Of a DNA stretch of 64,000 nt, positions 32,155 to 39,897 are shown piece after piece. How positions within the stretch are numbered: position 1 is the first letter of the stretch; the number at the start of each line of letters is the position of its first letter. The notes beneath the pieces were generated by a model. That model saw only the letters and a program-made list of their open reading frames with translations, did no database searches and was not told where the DNA came from. Location: positions 1 through 64,000 of the IMG/VR virus record IMGVR_UViG_3300020160_001428. The stretch is one strand, 5' to 3'. Made by a program: the position numbers and the translations under genes. Origin of the DNA: a virus.

Positions 32155-32183
32155 TTGACTTTTTGTGCGGTCGCACATATACT
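32155..32183 (+). promoter_or_regulatory. Sigma70 promoter with palindromic spacer, plus strand
   Basis: TTGACT (32155-32160), 17-bp spacer, TATACT (32178-32183). The spacer holds TGTGCGGTCGCACA (32164-32177), a 6-bp inverted repeat likely to be an operator. It drives the plus-strand island from 32241. Confidence 0.75.
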
Positions 32184-32240
32184 AGACTAAATACATCAGT
32201 AGAAACCATGAGTCTCTACACACACTTACAGAGGACTAAA

Positions 32241-32417
32241 ATGAAATATCTATCAGAAAAGATGCAGACTATCCTAGAACGTTTAAGCGAAATGTTCCCA
32301 GGATCTAGCTATCAATCAAGTCTAGATCACTATCTAGCAGACAAAGGCATTACCGATGCCGCACAGTTGGAAAACTACATCCGACAATTCAATTCTCAAA
32401 AGGAATCTTATCTATGA
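32241..32417 (+). CDS. Small protein, 58 aa (DUF3563-like)
   Basis: Start at 32241 after AGAGGA. The product has MKYLSEKMQTILERLSEM, then SSLDHYLADKGITDAAQLEN followed by YIRQFN. The pattern of a helix, then a Y-L-A-x-x-x-D-x-x-x-L-E core is like DUF3563 small proteins of betaproteobacteria. First gene of the plus-strand early island; function unknown. Confidence 0.65.
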   Translation: MKYLSEKMQTILERLSEMFPGSSYQSSLDHYLADKGITDAAQLENYIRQFNSQKESYL

Positions 32418-32536
32418 AAAACTTTTTAAACGCACTTTACGAAATCAGTATAAGCATTGGTCAAGCTCGTGCCGCGGCCGCATTGGCTCGCTCAGGCATG
32501 TACAACGAAGCCAAAGCGTTAATGCTATCTAAGTAA
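32414..32536 (+). CDS. Small protein, 40 aa, coupled to the gene above
   Basis: ATGA overlap at 32414. The product starts MKNFLNALYEISISIGQARA and ends ALARSGMYNEAKALMLSK. A helix with an aromatic/Ala pattern similar to the neighbour; no known family. Supported by overlap and codon use only. Confidence 0.55.
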   Translation: MKNFLNALYEISISIGQARAAAALARSGMYNEAKALMLSK

Positions 32537-32584
32537 ATATTGCGCCGCAAGGTGTAATAAATAACACACACAGAAGGAGTAGCA

Positions 32585-33001
32585 ATGACTACAAAGTTTT
32601 CACACGTCAAAGGATCTGAAGTAGAGTTTAAGGGTGGCGGACTTCGCGACTTTTTTCTATACAAGGATCTCGGAGTAGCAGATGCAACTAACGGGCGTGT
32701 CCTAGCACACATTACCAAAGCCAATTTACCCCCAGAGAATTCGGGAGGCACAGGCTGGCATATTCACGTGGCAGAGTTCCAAATCGTTTACATGCTAAAG
32801 GGTTGGGCCAAGTTCATGTACGAAGATAAAATACACCTAGTCGAAGCAGGCGATTGCGTACAGCAACGTCCTGGCATTGTACACTATTTGTACGACTACA
32901 GCCCGGACATGGAGTATTTGGAAATCATAACTCCAGCAGACTACGGAACAGTGCCGGCTGAAGGTCCTTGCGATATACCCAATCCCACACCTTGGGAGTA
33001 A
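32585..33001 (+). CDS. Cupin-domain protein, 138 aa
   Basis: Cupin motif 1 is GWHIHVAEFQIVYMLKG (two His and Glu) and motif 2 is PGIVHYLYDYSPDMEYLEI. Metal-binding single-domain cupin, substrate unknown. AAGGAG lies 6 nt before the ATG. It overlaps nothing and runs into the esterase gene after 3 bp. Confidence 0.82.
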   Translation: MTTKFSHVKGSEVEFKGGGLRDFFLYKDLGVADATNGRVLAHITKANLPPENSGGTGWHIHVAEFQIVYMLKGWAKFMYEDKIHLVEAGDCVQQRPGIVHYLYDYSPDMEYLEIITPADYGTVPAEGPCDIPNPTPWE

Positions 33002-33004
33002 GCT

Positions 33005-33580
33005 ATGACCCTAGTTTACATACATGGCGCCAGTGCCACTAGCGAAAGCTTCAACTATGTTAGAAGTAAGTTGGGCAAGGGTGTTGACATCAACTACGAC
33101 AGTCGAAATGGTTTTGAAAACAACCTAAAAGACATGCAGTCAACTTTGAGTAACTACACTGACATAGTGTTCATTGCCCATAGCTTGGGCGGCATCTACA
33201 GTTTACACTTAGCCAATACAATGCCCATGAGTGTAAAGGGTGCTGTAACCCTAAGCACTCCATATGGTGGTGCTGAAGTAGCAGACTATGCTCAATACTT
33301 CTTGCCATTCAGCAGACTGATGCGTGACATCGGTCCTAGTTCGTGGGTTATGAAGCAGGCAAGAAATATCAAAATACAGCATCCTTGGACTAACATTGTT
33401 ACTGTAAAGGGACAAAGTGCGTTTATGCATGAGCCTAACGATGGTGTAGTTACTATCGCTAGTCAAAAGCATCACGAGGATATGGAACTAGTAGAAGTGG
33501 ACTATAATCACTATGAGGTTGTTCTAGCTGAGCCAGTGATTAAAATCATTAAAGAACGAGTAAAAAAGTTCGGAAAGTAG
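33005..33580 (+). CDS. Alpha/beta-hydrolase (lipase/esterase-like), 191 aa
   Basis: MTLVYIHGASATSESFNYVR holds the oxyanion H-G; the nucleophile elbow is FIAHSLGGIYSLHL; NDGVVTIAS carries the acid; YNHYEVV the His. No signal peptide, so it is cytoplasmic. Class resembles PGAP1/lipase-type hydrolases. Substrate unknown. Confidence 0.82.
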   Translation: MTLVYIHGASATSESFNYVRSKLGKGVDINYDSRNGFENNLKDMQSTLSNYTDIVFIAHSLGGIYSLHLANTMPMSVKGAVTLSTPYGGAEVADYAQYFLPFSRLMRDIGPSSWVMKQARNIKIQHPWTNIVTVKGQSAFMHEPNDGVVTIASQKHHEDMELVEVDYNHYEVVLAEPVIKIIKERVKKFGK

Positions 33581-33609
33581 TTGCTTTTATTCGTAAAAGC
33601 ATATATAAT
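33581..33609 (+). promoter_or_regulatory. Sigma70 promoter with palindromic spacer, plus strand
   Basis: TTGCTT (33581-33586), 17-bp spacer, TATAAT (33604-33609). An 8-bp inverted repeat with a TTCG loop, TGCTTTTATTCGTAAAAGCA (33582-33601), fills -35 and spacer. It begins directly after the esterase stop, so it may also act as its terminator. Confidence 0.65.
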
Positions 33610-33669
33610 AGTAACATAGAGAAAAAGAAGTATCTATGTTAATACAGACATTACACACAGGAGATTATT

Positions 33670-33936
33670 ATGTCATTCGAAACACCAAAACTACCAGAAG
33701 TTAAATTCAACAAAAACGGATACGAAATCCGTGCAGACATCCTAGCATTAGCTAAAGATGCTGTCCAAGCAGAGTACAGCTACAAGTTCCAAGGTTGGGA
33801 AATGTCAACTGCCAAAGATGAAAAGACTGGCAAGTTGATTACTACAGTAGGTATGCCAGAGTTTCCAGGAATCGATAAGGTTCTAGAAGCGGCTGAGAAA
33901 ATGTACGGCTTTGTTAATCAAAGCACAAAGAAATAA
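33670..33936 (+). CDS. Conserved phage protein, 88 aa
   Basis: Starts MSFETPKLPEVKFNKNGYEI, then ADILALAKDAVQAEYSYKFQ and ends ITTVGMPEFPGIDKVLEAA with KMYGFVN. Beta then helix. Closely resembles a small protein widespread in T4-like phages of aquatic bacteria. Monocistronic with its own promoter and terminator; AGGAG before ATG. Confidence 0.75.
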   Translation: MSFETPKLPEVKFNKNGYEIRADILALAKDAVQAEYSYKFQGWEMSTAKDEKTGKLITTVGMPEFPGIDKVLEAAEKMYGFVNQSTKK

Positions 33937-33975
33937 TATAAAATAATAATACGGGCATAGCCTATACTATAAAAG

Positions 33976-33999
33976 AAAAGCACCTTCGGGTGCTTTTTC
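33976..33999 (+). terminator. Rho-independent terminator with TTCG loop
   Basis: AAAAGCACC TTCG GGTGCTTTT followed by T-run on the plus strand. Confidence 0.9.
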
Positions 34000-34019
34000 T
34001 TTGGCCCTATGTAAACTTA

Positions 34020-34046
34020 TTTGCGGGCTAAGGCGTTGTATATATA
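34020..34046 (+). promoter_or_regulatory. Possible promoter before 34082
   Basis: TTGCGG and a TATATATAG stretch at ~15-18 bp spacing. Not near consensus, but a promoter is expected after the terminator. Confidence 0.3.
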
Positions 34047-34081
34047 GCAGATGAATTTCTGCCTTAACCTAAGGAAATATT

Positions 34082-34294
34082 ATGAAAGCACTTATCGCAA
34101 CTATCGTATCAGCATTTGCATTGACAGCATTTGCCGCAGAGCCAGCCAAGGCCCCTGCAACTCCAGCACCTGCCGCATCAGCGCCAGCTAAGGCAGAAGT
34201 TAAGAAGGACGAAAAGAAGCCTGCAAAAAGCGAACCTGCTAAGAAAGAGCCAGCTAAAACAGACGCCAAAGCCGCTACACCAGCCGCTAAGTAA
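34082..34294 (+). CDS. Secreted Ala/Pro/Lys-rich protein, 70 aa
   Basis: Signal peptide MKALIATIVSAFALTAFA, then only Ala, Pro, Lys, Glu, Thr and Asp in PAK/EPAKK repeats. Low complexity and basic, so periplasmic or surface, perhaps a DNA- or LPS-binding tail. AAGGAA before the ATG. Confidence 0.68.
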   Translation: MKALIATIVSAFALTAFAAEPAKAPATPAPAASAPAKAEVKKDEKKPAKSEPAKKEPAKTDAKAATPAAK

Positions 34295-34319
34295 ACTCGA
34301 CCTAGAAGACAGTGATCTC

Positions 34320-34469
34320 ATTGTTGATGATGAGATCACATTTGGTCGTAATCTAAAGGCTCGCGATTTTGGTAGGGTTATCGAAGATGACTTATCAGAC
34401 TATGTAAAGTTTAGATTATGGCTAGCTAGACAACTAGCTATGAGAGCATATGATAAAGCCCACGCATAA
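34320..34469 (+). CDS. Open phage frame without a standard start, ~49 aa
   Basis: The frame is open from within the preceding gene and encodes a protein-like stretch, VIEDDLSDYVKFRLWLARQL and AMRAYDKAHA, which looks like a conserved C-terminal motif of small T4-like phage proteins. There is no ATG, GTG or TTG after the upstream stop; ATT at 34320 is the closest. It may use a rare start or be joined by a +1 shift from 34082-34294. I cannot decide. Confidence 0.35.
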   Translation: MVDDEITFGRNLKARDFGRVIEDDLSDYVKFRLWLARQLAMRAYDKAHA

Positions 34470-34481
34470 GTGGGCTTTTTC
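34455..34481 (+). terminator. Rho-independent terminator
   Basis: AAAGCCCAC, 6-nt loop, GTGGGCTTT and T-run on plus. The complement also ends in Ts, so it may stop transcripts from both sides of this convergent junction. Confidence 0.88.
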
Positions 34482-34503
34482 TTTGAACAACGTCTTTGTA
34501 AAA

Positions 34504-34944
34504 TTAGTTACACCAACTTTGTTTAGCGTCACCGTAGTATTCACGAGCCAAGCCGTTAGTAATAAGTCCTTGACGAATGCTTTGTCCGTTTACCAGGATA
34601 TCTCCCAATATACGGCCACCAAACTTATCCCATCCGTAGATAATAACTTGATGCTTTGGGTGGGATTGTAAGGCTTGAGTTGTAAATTTACTCGCCAGTT
34701 GCGCCCGCTGGTCTTCTTGTGGACATTGAGCTCTGTGTCCTTTTTCCGGTGTGTCGACTCCGTAGATTCTAACAGCAAGTTCGGGCTTGAGCGGTAGTGG
34801 TAGAAAGGGGGCGGCGATTACAATAGTATCGCCATCACTCACTCTAATAACTTGTGCATCGTATGTTGCTGATTTTGCAGGCATCTTGCCTTGTGCAAAT
34901 GTCAGTACTGGTACTGCTAATAATAGTAATAAAAACTTCTTCAT
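34504..34944 (-). CDS. Secreted staphylococcal-nuclease-like endonuclease
   Basis: A 146-residue protein with signal MKKFLLLLLAVPVLTFAQG. SNase catalytic residues: VSDGDTIVI (Asp, Asp-Thr), VRIYGVDTPEKGHR (Arg, Asp-Thr, Glu) and GGRILGDILVNG (second Arg). Ca2+-dependent nuclease, exported to the periplasm or outside. May degrade competing or released DNA. Confidence 0.87.
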   Translation of the reverse strand: MKKFLLLLLAVPVLTFAQGKMPAKSATYDAQVIRVSDGDTIVIAAPFLPLPLKPELAVRIYGVDTPEKGHRAQCPQEDQRAQLASKFTTQALQSHPKHQVIIYGWDKFGGRILGDILVNGQSIRQGLITNGLAREYYGDAKQSWCN

Positions 34945-34968
34945 TTGGTATCCTTAATCTAAGTACTT

Positions 34969-34976
34969 TATTTATT
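34969..34976 (-). promoter_or_regulatory. Late promoter box before the SNase gene
   Basis: Minus-strand AATAAATA, 25 nt before the ATG. It contains the TAA of the preceding gene (34972-34974). Confidence 0.4.
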
Positions 34977-35607
34977 GCCATGCGACCATTTTAAACCGCT
35001 CACGAGGTATGCCAAAATAGTCGCACTTCCAGTGACTTTGTGCAAAGAAGTCTAAATGATGCCACTCGTCTTTATGTGCTAGTATTTGCTTGGCGGCATG
35101 CTTCCAATCAATGGCTAAGAGCACAGGTTCTACAGTAGCTTTTATTTCTGCTACTTCTTCATAGATAAAGCTATCCCATTCCCAGTGTAGAACTTCAAAG
35201 GCGTTGCCCTCACGATCAGCATAGTCCATAGAGAAGTCCAAGCCCCACTTGGGACGTAGTGCTATGATCTTGTTGACTAGGGGTAGTGTCTTTGCCCAAT
35301 GATTAAGTTCTATTAGAGCTTGCCCTGTGTAGCCCTTACGTTCAAATAAGAGACTGTGGTTAAGGTGTGCGCCCTCTATTGCGGGCAGGTGTGTAAACCA
35401 ATCTTGTTTAAGAGCTCGAAGATGTTCTCTATGCTTTTTGGGCTTGATTCTATTGCCGTAGGCAAAGTGTTGTTCTAGTTGGGTAAGATCGTAACCGTTC
35501 TGATCAAATAGATCTAGGTCTTCTACTGTGGGTTGATAAAGCAGTTTTTCTATGGGCTTGTCCCAATAACCGTTTGAATCAAACTTATTATCACTGATTG
35601 ATAACAT
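34972..35607 (-). CDS. Hypothetical phage protein, 211 aa
   Basis: Not recognised. Begins MLSISDNKFDSNGYWDKPIE, has a His/Trp-rich second half (HWEWDSFIYEEVAEIKATVE, KDEWHHLDFFAQSHWKCDY). Soluble, no signal. Conserved His and Trp hint at an enzyme, but no known motif fits. Confidence 0.68.
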   Translation of the reverse strand: MLSISDNKFDSNGYWDKPIEKLLYQPTVEDLDLFDQNGYDLTQLEQHFAYGNRIKPKKHREHLRALKQDWFTHLPAIEGAHLNHSLLFERKGYTGQALIELNHWAKTLPLVNKIIALRPKWGLDFSMDYADREGNAFEVLHWEWDSFIYEEVAEIKATVEPVLLAIDWKHAAKQILAHKDEWHHLDFFAQSHWKCDYFGIPRERFKMVAWQ

Positions 35608-35619
35608 GTTACTGTAGTT

Positions 35620-35985
35620 TTAGCCCATTATGATTGCGGCTACAAAGGCATCTTCTTGTGATATGGCGCTGATGTTTAATCGAGCCTGTGCCTGTTGCTC
35701 TGTAGTTATTGTTTGTGAAAGATAACTCACTGCCGAAGTTGCTCCACTAGTTACCCACGATAAGTTACCTGATGAGTCTGTTTGAAGTAGTTGTCCGTTA
35801 GTTCCGCCTGTTGGGAACGACTGTAGTGTTACTATTGATTCTACACTTGCTACGGATTTTTTAAGGTATATTCGGCCGTCATAGGTGTTTAAGGCTAGTT
35901 CACCTAGTGCTAAGTCACCTGTTGCTGGTACTCTACCCGCAACTGCGCTTCGTTTTAACTTAACGACGTTTGCCGTTGTAGCCAT
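35620..35985 (-). CDS. Short tail-fibre adaptor protein, 121 aa
   Basis: N-terminal VVKLKRSAVAGRVP, then LALGELALNTYDGRIYLKK is the same attachment motif as in 36427-39009 (IIKIKRSG, LKLGELAYS) and 24925-26613. The remainder is beta-rich with Q-L-L-Q-T-D-S-S-G-N. It probably joins or shortens a fibre in the tail apparatus. Confidence 0.75.
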   Translation of the reverse strand: MATTANVVKLKRSAVAGRVPATGDLALGELALNTYDGRIYLKKSVASVESIVTLQSFPTGGTNGQLLQTDSSGNLSWVTSGATSAVSYLSQTITTEQQAQARLNISAISQEDAFVAAIIMG

Positions 35986-36045
35986 GTGGCATCCCTTTAT
36001 AATCCGCTATATAGCGAGGTTTTTACAAGAGTATATACTCTCACT

Positions 36046-36054
36046 GTATTTATT
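36046..36054 (-). promoter_or_regulatory. Late promoter box before 35620-35985
   Basis: Minus-strand AATAAATAC, 60 nt upstream of the ATG. The leader holds the self-complementary GAGAGTATATACTCT. Confidence 0.4.
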
Positions 36055-36073
36055 GTTTTAGGGGGATTAGGTG

Positions 36074-36427
36074 TTACCCGATGATTACTGAAGACACAAT
36101 CCCACTAGAAGCACCGTGTCCGGCAACTAATGAAATATATGGAGCAATCATACCGCCACCGCCGGTTGCAGGATCAGCAATAGTTGTAGTGTAAGTTGTG
36201 CCACTGATCACAAATGAGATTGGTGTTCCGGGAGTCAGTGAGCTATAAACTGCCCAAAGGGCGGCTGCGTTGGTACTGTCATTAACTTGAAGGTTATTAC
36301 CTGACAAGTATACACCTTGACCGTATACTAGAGGCCAACCTGTGTAAGTTATAGAACTAGGAGGAACAAACCCATTCAAGGTTACCCCAGCATTGATGGT
36401 CATTCCTGGTCCGATAGTTAAAGCCAT
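36074..36427 (-). CDS. Tail-fibre-associated protein, 117 aa
   Basis: Gly/Thr/Ser/Val-rich beta protein beginning MALTIGPGMTINAGVTLNGF, with SGTTYTTTIADPATGGGG. No family recognised. TAATG overlap with the long fibre gene suggests co-production. Confidence 0.68.
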   Translation of the reverse strand: MALTIGPGMTINAGVTLNGFVPPSSITYTGWPLVYGQGVYLSGNNLQVNDSTNAAALWAVYSSLTPGTPISFVISGTTYTTTIADPATGGGGMIAPYISLVAGHGASSGIVSSVIIG

Positions 36428-39009
36428 TAGTATGTACCGCCGTCTAAATCAGCCCAAACAGGTAATCCTTCTTGTAACTGTAGAGTTTGTCCATTTGTGC
36501 CGGCTGTTAACTTGCTCAGTGTGTTTGAGGCACTTGCGTATAGTAAGTCACCCTTTGCATAACTACTCTGACCAGTACCACCGTAGGCATAAGTGATCAC
36601 GTTAGCTTGCCAAGTACCAGTTCCGACAGTGCCAAGTGTAGTGATTGTGTTTTGACCAACATATGTGCTGGCAATGTCAACCGCATTAGCAGTTACACTA
36701 ATCCTATCAGCTGTACCAACTACATCCAATACACCATTTGTGTAAGTTAAACCGTTACCAGCTACTGTACTTGCTAGTTGTACATTATCCCCGGATATTT
36801 CAATACCGTTAGCAACGTTTACATCTAGTGTGTTACCAGTCTTGCTTAATCCCTGACCTGCTGTAATCTGTCCTGCACCACTGAACTGTACGAATGATAA
36901 CGCTGTAGTTCCAACAGTAATAGCACCGTCAGTTGTTAATACAAATCCGCTGTCAGCGTTTGTTGTGCCTTCTTCAACGAAGGTAAACATTCCGCTAGTA
37001 ACTTCTACTCCCGGAGTATTATCACAATCTTCTGCACGAGTCCATGCACCACTTGCAACAACGTAAATACCGTTGTCTTCACCTGTTGTTTGATTCTTGA
37101 CTAACACACGATTGCCAACTGCAAGCGCCACACCGTCAATAGTTTGTGTATTGCTCAGTGTAATGTTAGCAGTGGTTGCCGCACGTACAGATGCTTTGAC
37201 ATCCAATCCTGAACGAGTAGCATCAACATAGGCCTTAGTTGCCGCGTCTTGTGCGCTAGTTGGATCTGTAAGATTAGTTATTTTTCCTGATACTGACAAG
37301 TTCCCGTCAGTACCAAATGTCCATGTCTTTGAGTTGCCAGCATCGATTACAACGTTACCAGCAGTAGAGCCGGTAATACTGTCAATGCCAACTAGGCTAG
37401 TGTCTAGTTCAACTACACCACTAGTGACTGCAAAGTTAGTACTGAACTGAGCAATACCTTTGTTACTAGTACTTGCATCTTCACCAGCAACTGTTATAGT
37501 AGTGCCAGAGTGTGTTACATCAATGCCTTCACCGCCTAGTATGCTGATAGCATTACTAGCAACAGTTAATGCACCACTGTCAGTAGTAACTGACTGTACA
37601 ACATTTGTTTTTAGTGCAACGTCACCGCTAGTAACTACAAATCCACTGGTATTAAATGTTGCAACACCTTTTACGCTTGATGTAGCTGTGGCTACGCTGA
37701 TTGCCACTTGGTTATCTGTTACTGCTGTGCTGATTGCTCCGCTACCAGTGATAGTTAATGTATCACTACCTAACGCAACTCCGTCAGTTCCTGTGTTGCC
37801 AGCAATATTAAGCGTGGTGCTTATAGATGCTGTTGTTACTGCTGTAATTAAGCCCTTACCATTAACAGTAATAACTGGTATTGCTGTTGAACTACCAAAT
37901 GATCCAGTGTTTGTGTTTACTGTGTCTAGGGTAACTGTAATAGTTGTGTCACCCAAGTTGGTCATTGTGGCAAAACCGTCCGCATCGCCAGCAATGGTAA
38001 TAACAGGATCACTTACATTAAAGTCTAACTTACCATTTGTGTCATCATAAGTTACGCTAATACCGCTTTCAGTATTAGAGTCAATCATTCCGCCTACGAT
38101 GTCTTGTATTCTTTCTGTTTTTAATGTAACTGCACCAGTGGTAACTGTAAAGTCTGTTACATCAAAGCTGGCAATACCTTTGTTAGTATCTGTTGCATCT
38201 TCGCCGGATACTGTTACTGTACCTGCTGTATCGTCATAAGTTACATCAATGCCTTCGCCGGCTACTACTTGTCCACCTGTTGCGTCTTGAATGTACTCAA
38301 GTAACGAAGTACTAGCATCAGTATAGATGTTACTGATAATGGACTTACCAGTACCATTTGGAGTAACTGTGATATTACCGTTTGTATCTGTAGATGTAAT
38401 GGCATTGCCGTCAATGCTGATATTGTCTACAGTTAATGCTGTGAATGAGCCGGTACTAGGTGTAACGTTACCAATAGGTGTATTATTAATACTAGTAAAA
38501 CTGGCGGCTCCGGCGCTGATAGTGCCGCTTACAAATAATGCGCCACCAACACCAACACCACCAGTTACAACCAATGCACCAGTACTGGTGCTTGTGCTGA
38601 CTTTACTAGAAGTTAATAATACGCTGCCAGTACCGTTAGGAGCAAGTGTTAAGTCTCCATTGACATCTGTAGTGATTATACTGTTGCCATTAAATGACAA
38701 GTTATCAACTAATAGTTCGTCTAGCTTTTTATTAGCATCAACAACTAACGCTGAACTGGCTGTTAGTAAGCCACGTTCGTGATCTAGTAGATCTGTAAAA
38801 TACTTACCACCAATAACAATAACGTCATTGGCATTACCAGTGCCGCCGTTGACACCGTTTGCTCCGATGAATAACCTGTCACCACCGTTGCTAGTAGGGT
38901 TGCCGCTGGCAGTTAAGTAGCTGTAGGCTAACTCACCTAGTTTTAACGATGCTGGTGCACCTGAGGTACCTGATCGTTTAATCTTTATAATATTTGATTC
39001 AATAGCCAT
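36427..39009 (-). CDS. Long repetitive tail fibre, 860 aa
   Basis: Attachment motif NIIKIKRSGTSGAP, LKLGELAYSYLT, DRLFIGANG, then D-x-N-G-D-L-T-L-A-P-N-G-T-G repeats (ITTDVNGDLTLAPNGTG, STDTNGNITVTPNGTG). Thr/Ser/Val beta repeats such as EDATDTNKGIASFDVTDFTV recur several times. Near ~610 there is VSGKITNLTDPTSAQDAATK, a hinge motif seen in phage fibres. The C-terminal LAVGNRVLVKNQTTGEDNGI is a tail-fibre knob-type unit. Adhesion to the host surface. Confidence 0.87.
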   Translation of the reverse strand: MAIESNIIKIKRSGTSGAPASLKLGELAYSYLTASGNPTSNGGDRLFIGANGVNGGTGNANDVIVIGGKYFTDLLDHERGLLTASSALVVDANKKLDELLVDNLSFNGNSIITTDVNGDLTLAPNGTGSVLLTSSKVSTSTSTGALVVTGGVGVGGALFVSGTISAGAASFTSINNTPIGNVTPSTGSFTALTVDNISIDGNAITSTDTNGNITVTPNGTGKSIISNIYTDASTSLLEYIQDATGGQVVAGEGIDVTYDDTAGTVTVSGEDATDTNKGIASFDVTDFTVTTGAVTLKTERIQDIVGGMIDSNTESGISVTYDDTNGKLDFNVSDPVITIAGDADGFATMTNLGDTTITVTLDTVNTNTGSFGSSTAIPVITVNGKGLITAVTTASISTTLNIAGNTGTDGVALGSDTLTITGSGAISTAVTDNQVAISVATATSSVKGVATFNTSGFVVTSGDVALKTNVVQSVTTDSGALTVASNAISILGGEGIDVTHSGTTITVAGEDASTSNKGIAQFSTNFAVTSGVVELDTSLVGIDSITGSTAGNVVIDAGNSKTWTFGTDGNLSVSGKITNLTDPTSAQDAATKAYVDATRSGLDVKASVRAATTANITLSNTQTIDGVALAVGNRVLVKNQTTGEDNGIYVVASGAWTRAEDCDNTPGVEVTSGMFTFVEEGTTNADSGFVLTTDGAITVGTTALSFVQFSGAGQITAGQGLSKTGNTLDVNVANGIEISGDNVQLASTVAGNGLTYTNGVLDVVGTADRISVTANAVDIASTYVGQNTITTLGTVGTGTWQANVITYAYGGTGQSSYAKGDLLYASASNTLSKLTAGTNGQTLQLQEGLPVWADLDGGTY

Positions 39010-39025
39010 TTAACCGCTCCGTATT

Positions 39026-39856
39026 TTAGAAAAACCCACCGTCCATCTCATTGGATCTTAAATTCTGTATTGTATCCCAACGTTCACTGCTGGCGTTATA
39101 AATCAACAATGCACCATCATCTAGTGCCGCGCCACCAGCCGTTGAGTTAACATCTGGGATATCCACTACTGTATTTATTCCAGCCCCTTTACTTACGCTG
39201 ATCGAGCCAAACTCGTCAATATTGACGTTTGTACCTGCTTTTACCACACCCAAAGTGCTGGTAGTTGCTACGGGAACGCTGACAGTGCCGTCAACTGCAA
39301 CATTGATATTATCGCCAACAATAACACCACCGAGAGTGGTAGTTGTAGCAGGAGTCAGTGAGTATTGTTCAATACTAGACCACTCTACATCGTAATCTGT
39401 GGTTGTTGCTTTTACTAAGACCTGCCCAGGTACTCCACCTTCAGGGAGGGGAGTTAGATCTACTGGCAGACCGGTTGCTGGGCTAGTTGCGTTAACAGTT
39501 CCTGAAACAACTAGATCAATCGGAGCTCCGTCGTTAGTGATAGATAATTTGTTAGTTTCAGTGTCAACACTAAATCTAACGCCACTGACATATAAGCTAC
39601 CTGGACCAACATATATGTCTTTCCATTGCTTTTCTACTGTACCCAGTGAGTAGACATTATCTACAGAGGGAATAATATTTCGATTAACTGCACCTAAATC
39701 AACAGTACTAGTGATAAAAGTATTAATAGCAGTACTGATGCCGCCAAGTTCTGCGGCAAAATCTACAAAGTTACCGTTGATCTTGCGAAAGGCTTCGCGA
39801 ACAGTATCGCCATCTCTAGCGTTGGGTGTACCAAGATTAATTGTTTCGATTGTCAC
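39026..39856 (-). CDS. Tail-fibre protein, 276 aa
   Basis: Starts MTIETINLGTPNARDGDTVR, EAFRKINGNF, a fibre N-terminus common in T4-like phages. It then has alternating Thr/Val/Gly beta segments (NPSVDNVYSLG-like, TTTTLGGVIVGDNINVAVDG, TTSTLGVVKAGTNVNIDEFG). T-L-G-x-V repeats are typical of fibre shafts. Confidence 0.82.
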   Translation of the reverse strand: MTIETINLGTPNARDGDTVREAFRKINGNFVDFAAELGGISTAINTFITSTVDLGAVNRNIIPSVDNVYSLGTVEKQWKDIYVGPGSLYVSGVRFSVDTETNKLSITNDGAPIDLVVSGTVNATSPATGLPVDLTPLPEGGVPGQVLVKATTTDYDVEWSSIEQYSLTPATTTTLGGVIVGDNINVAVDGTVSVPVATTSTLGVVKAGTNVNIDEFGSISVSKGAGINTVVDIPDVNSTAGGAALDDGALLIYNASSERWDTIQNLRSNEMDGGFF

Positions 39857-39882
39857 TTTCTGCTCCTGCTATGCTCTTTTCA

Positions 39883-39891
39883 ATATTTATC
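39883..39891 (-). promoter_or_regulatory. Late promoter box before the 39026-39856 fibre gene
   Basis: Minus-strand GATAAATAT, 27 nt before the ATG. Confidence 0.5.
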
Positions 39892-39897
39892 GTTATC

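Noticed and set aside
36427-39009. Long plus-strand frames (37460-38050, 38327-38782) inside the fibre gene
   Set aside because: They are antisense of Thr/Val-rich repeats, low-complexity and without start signals.
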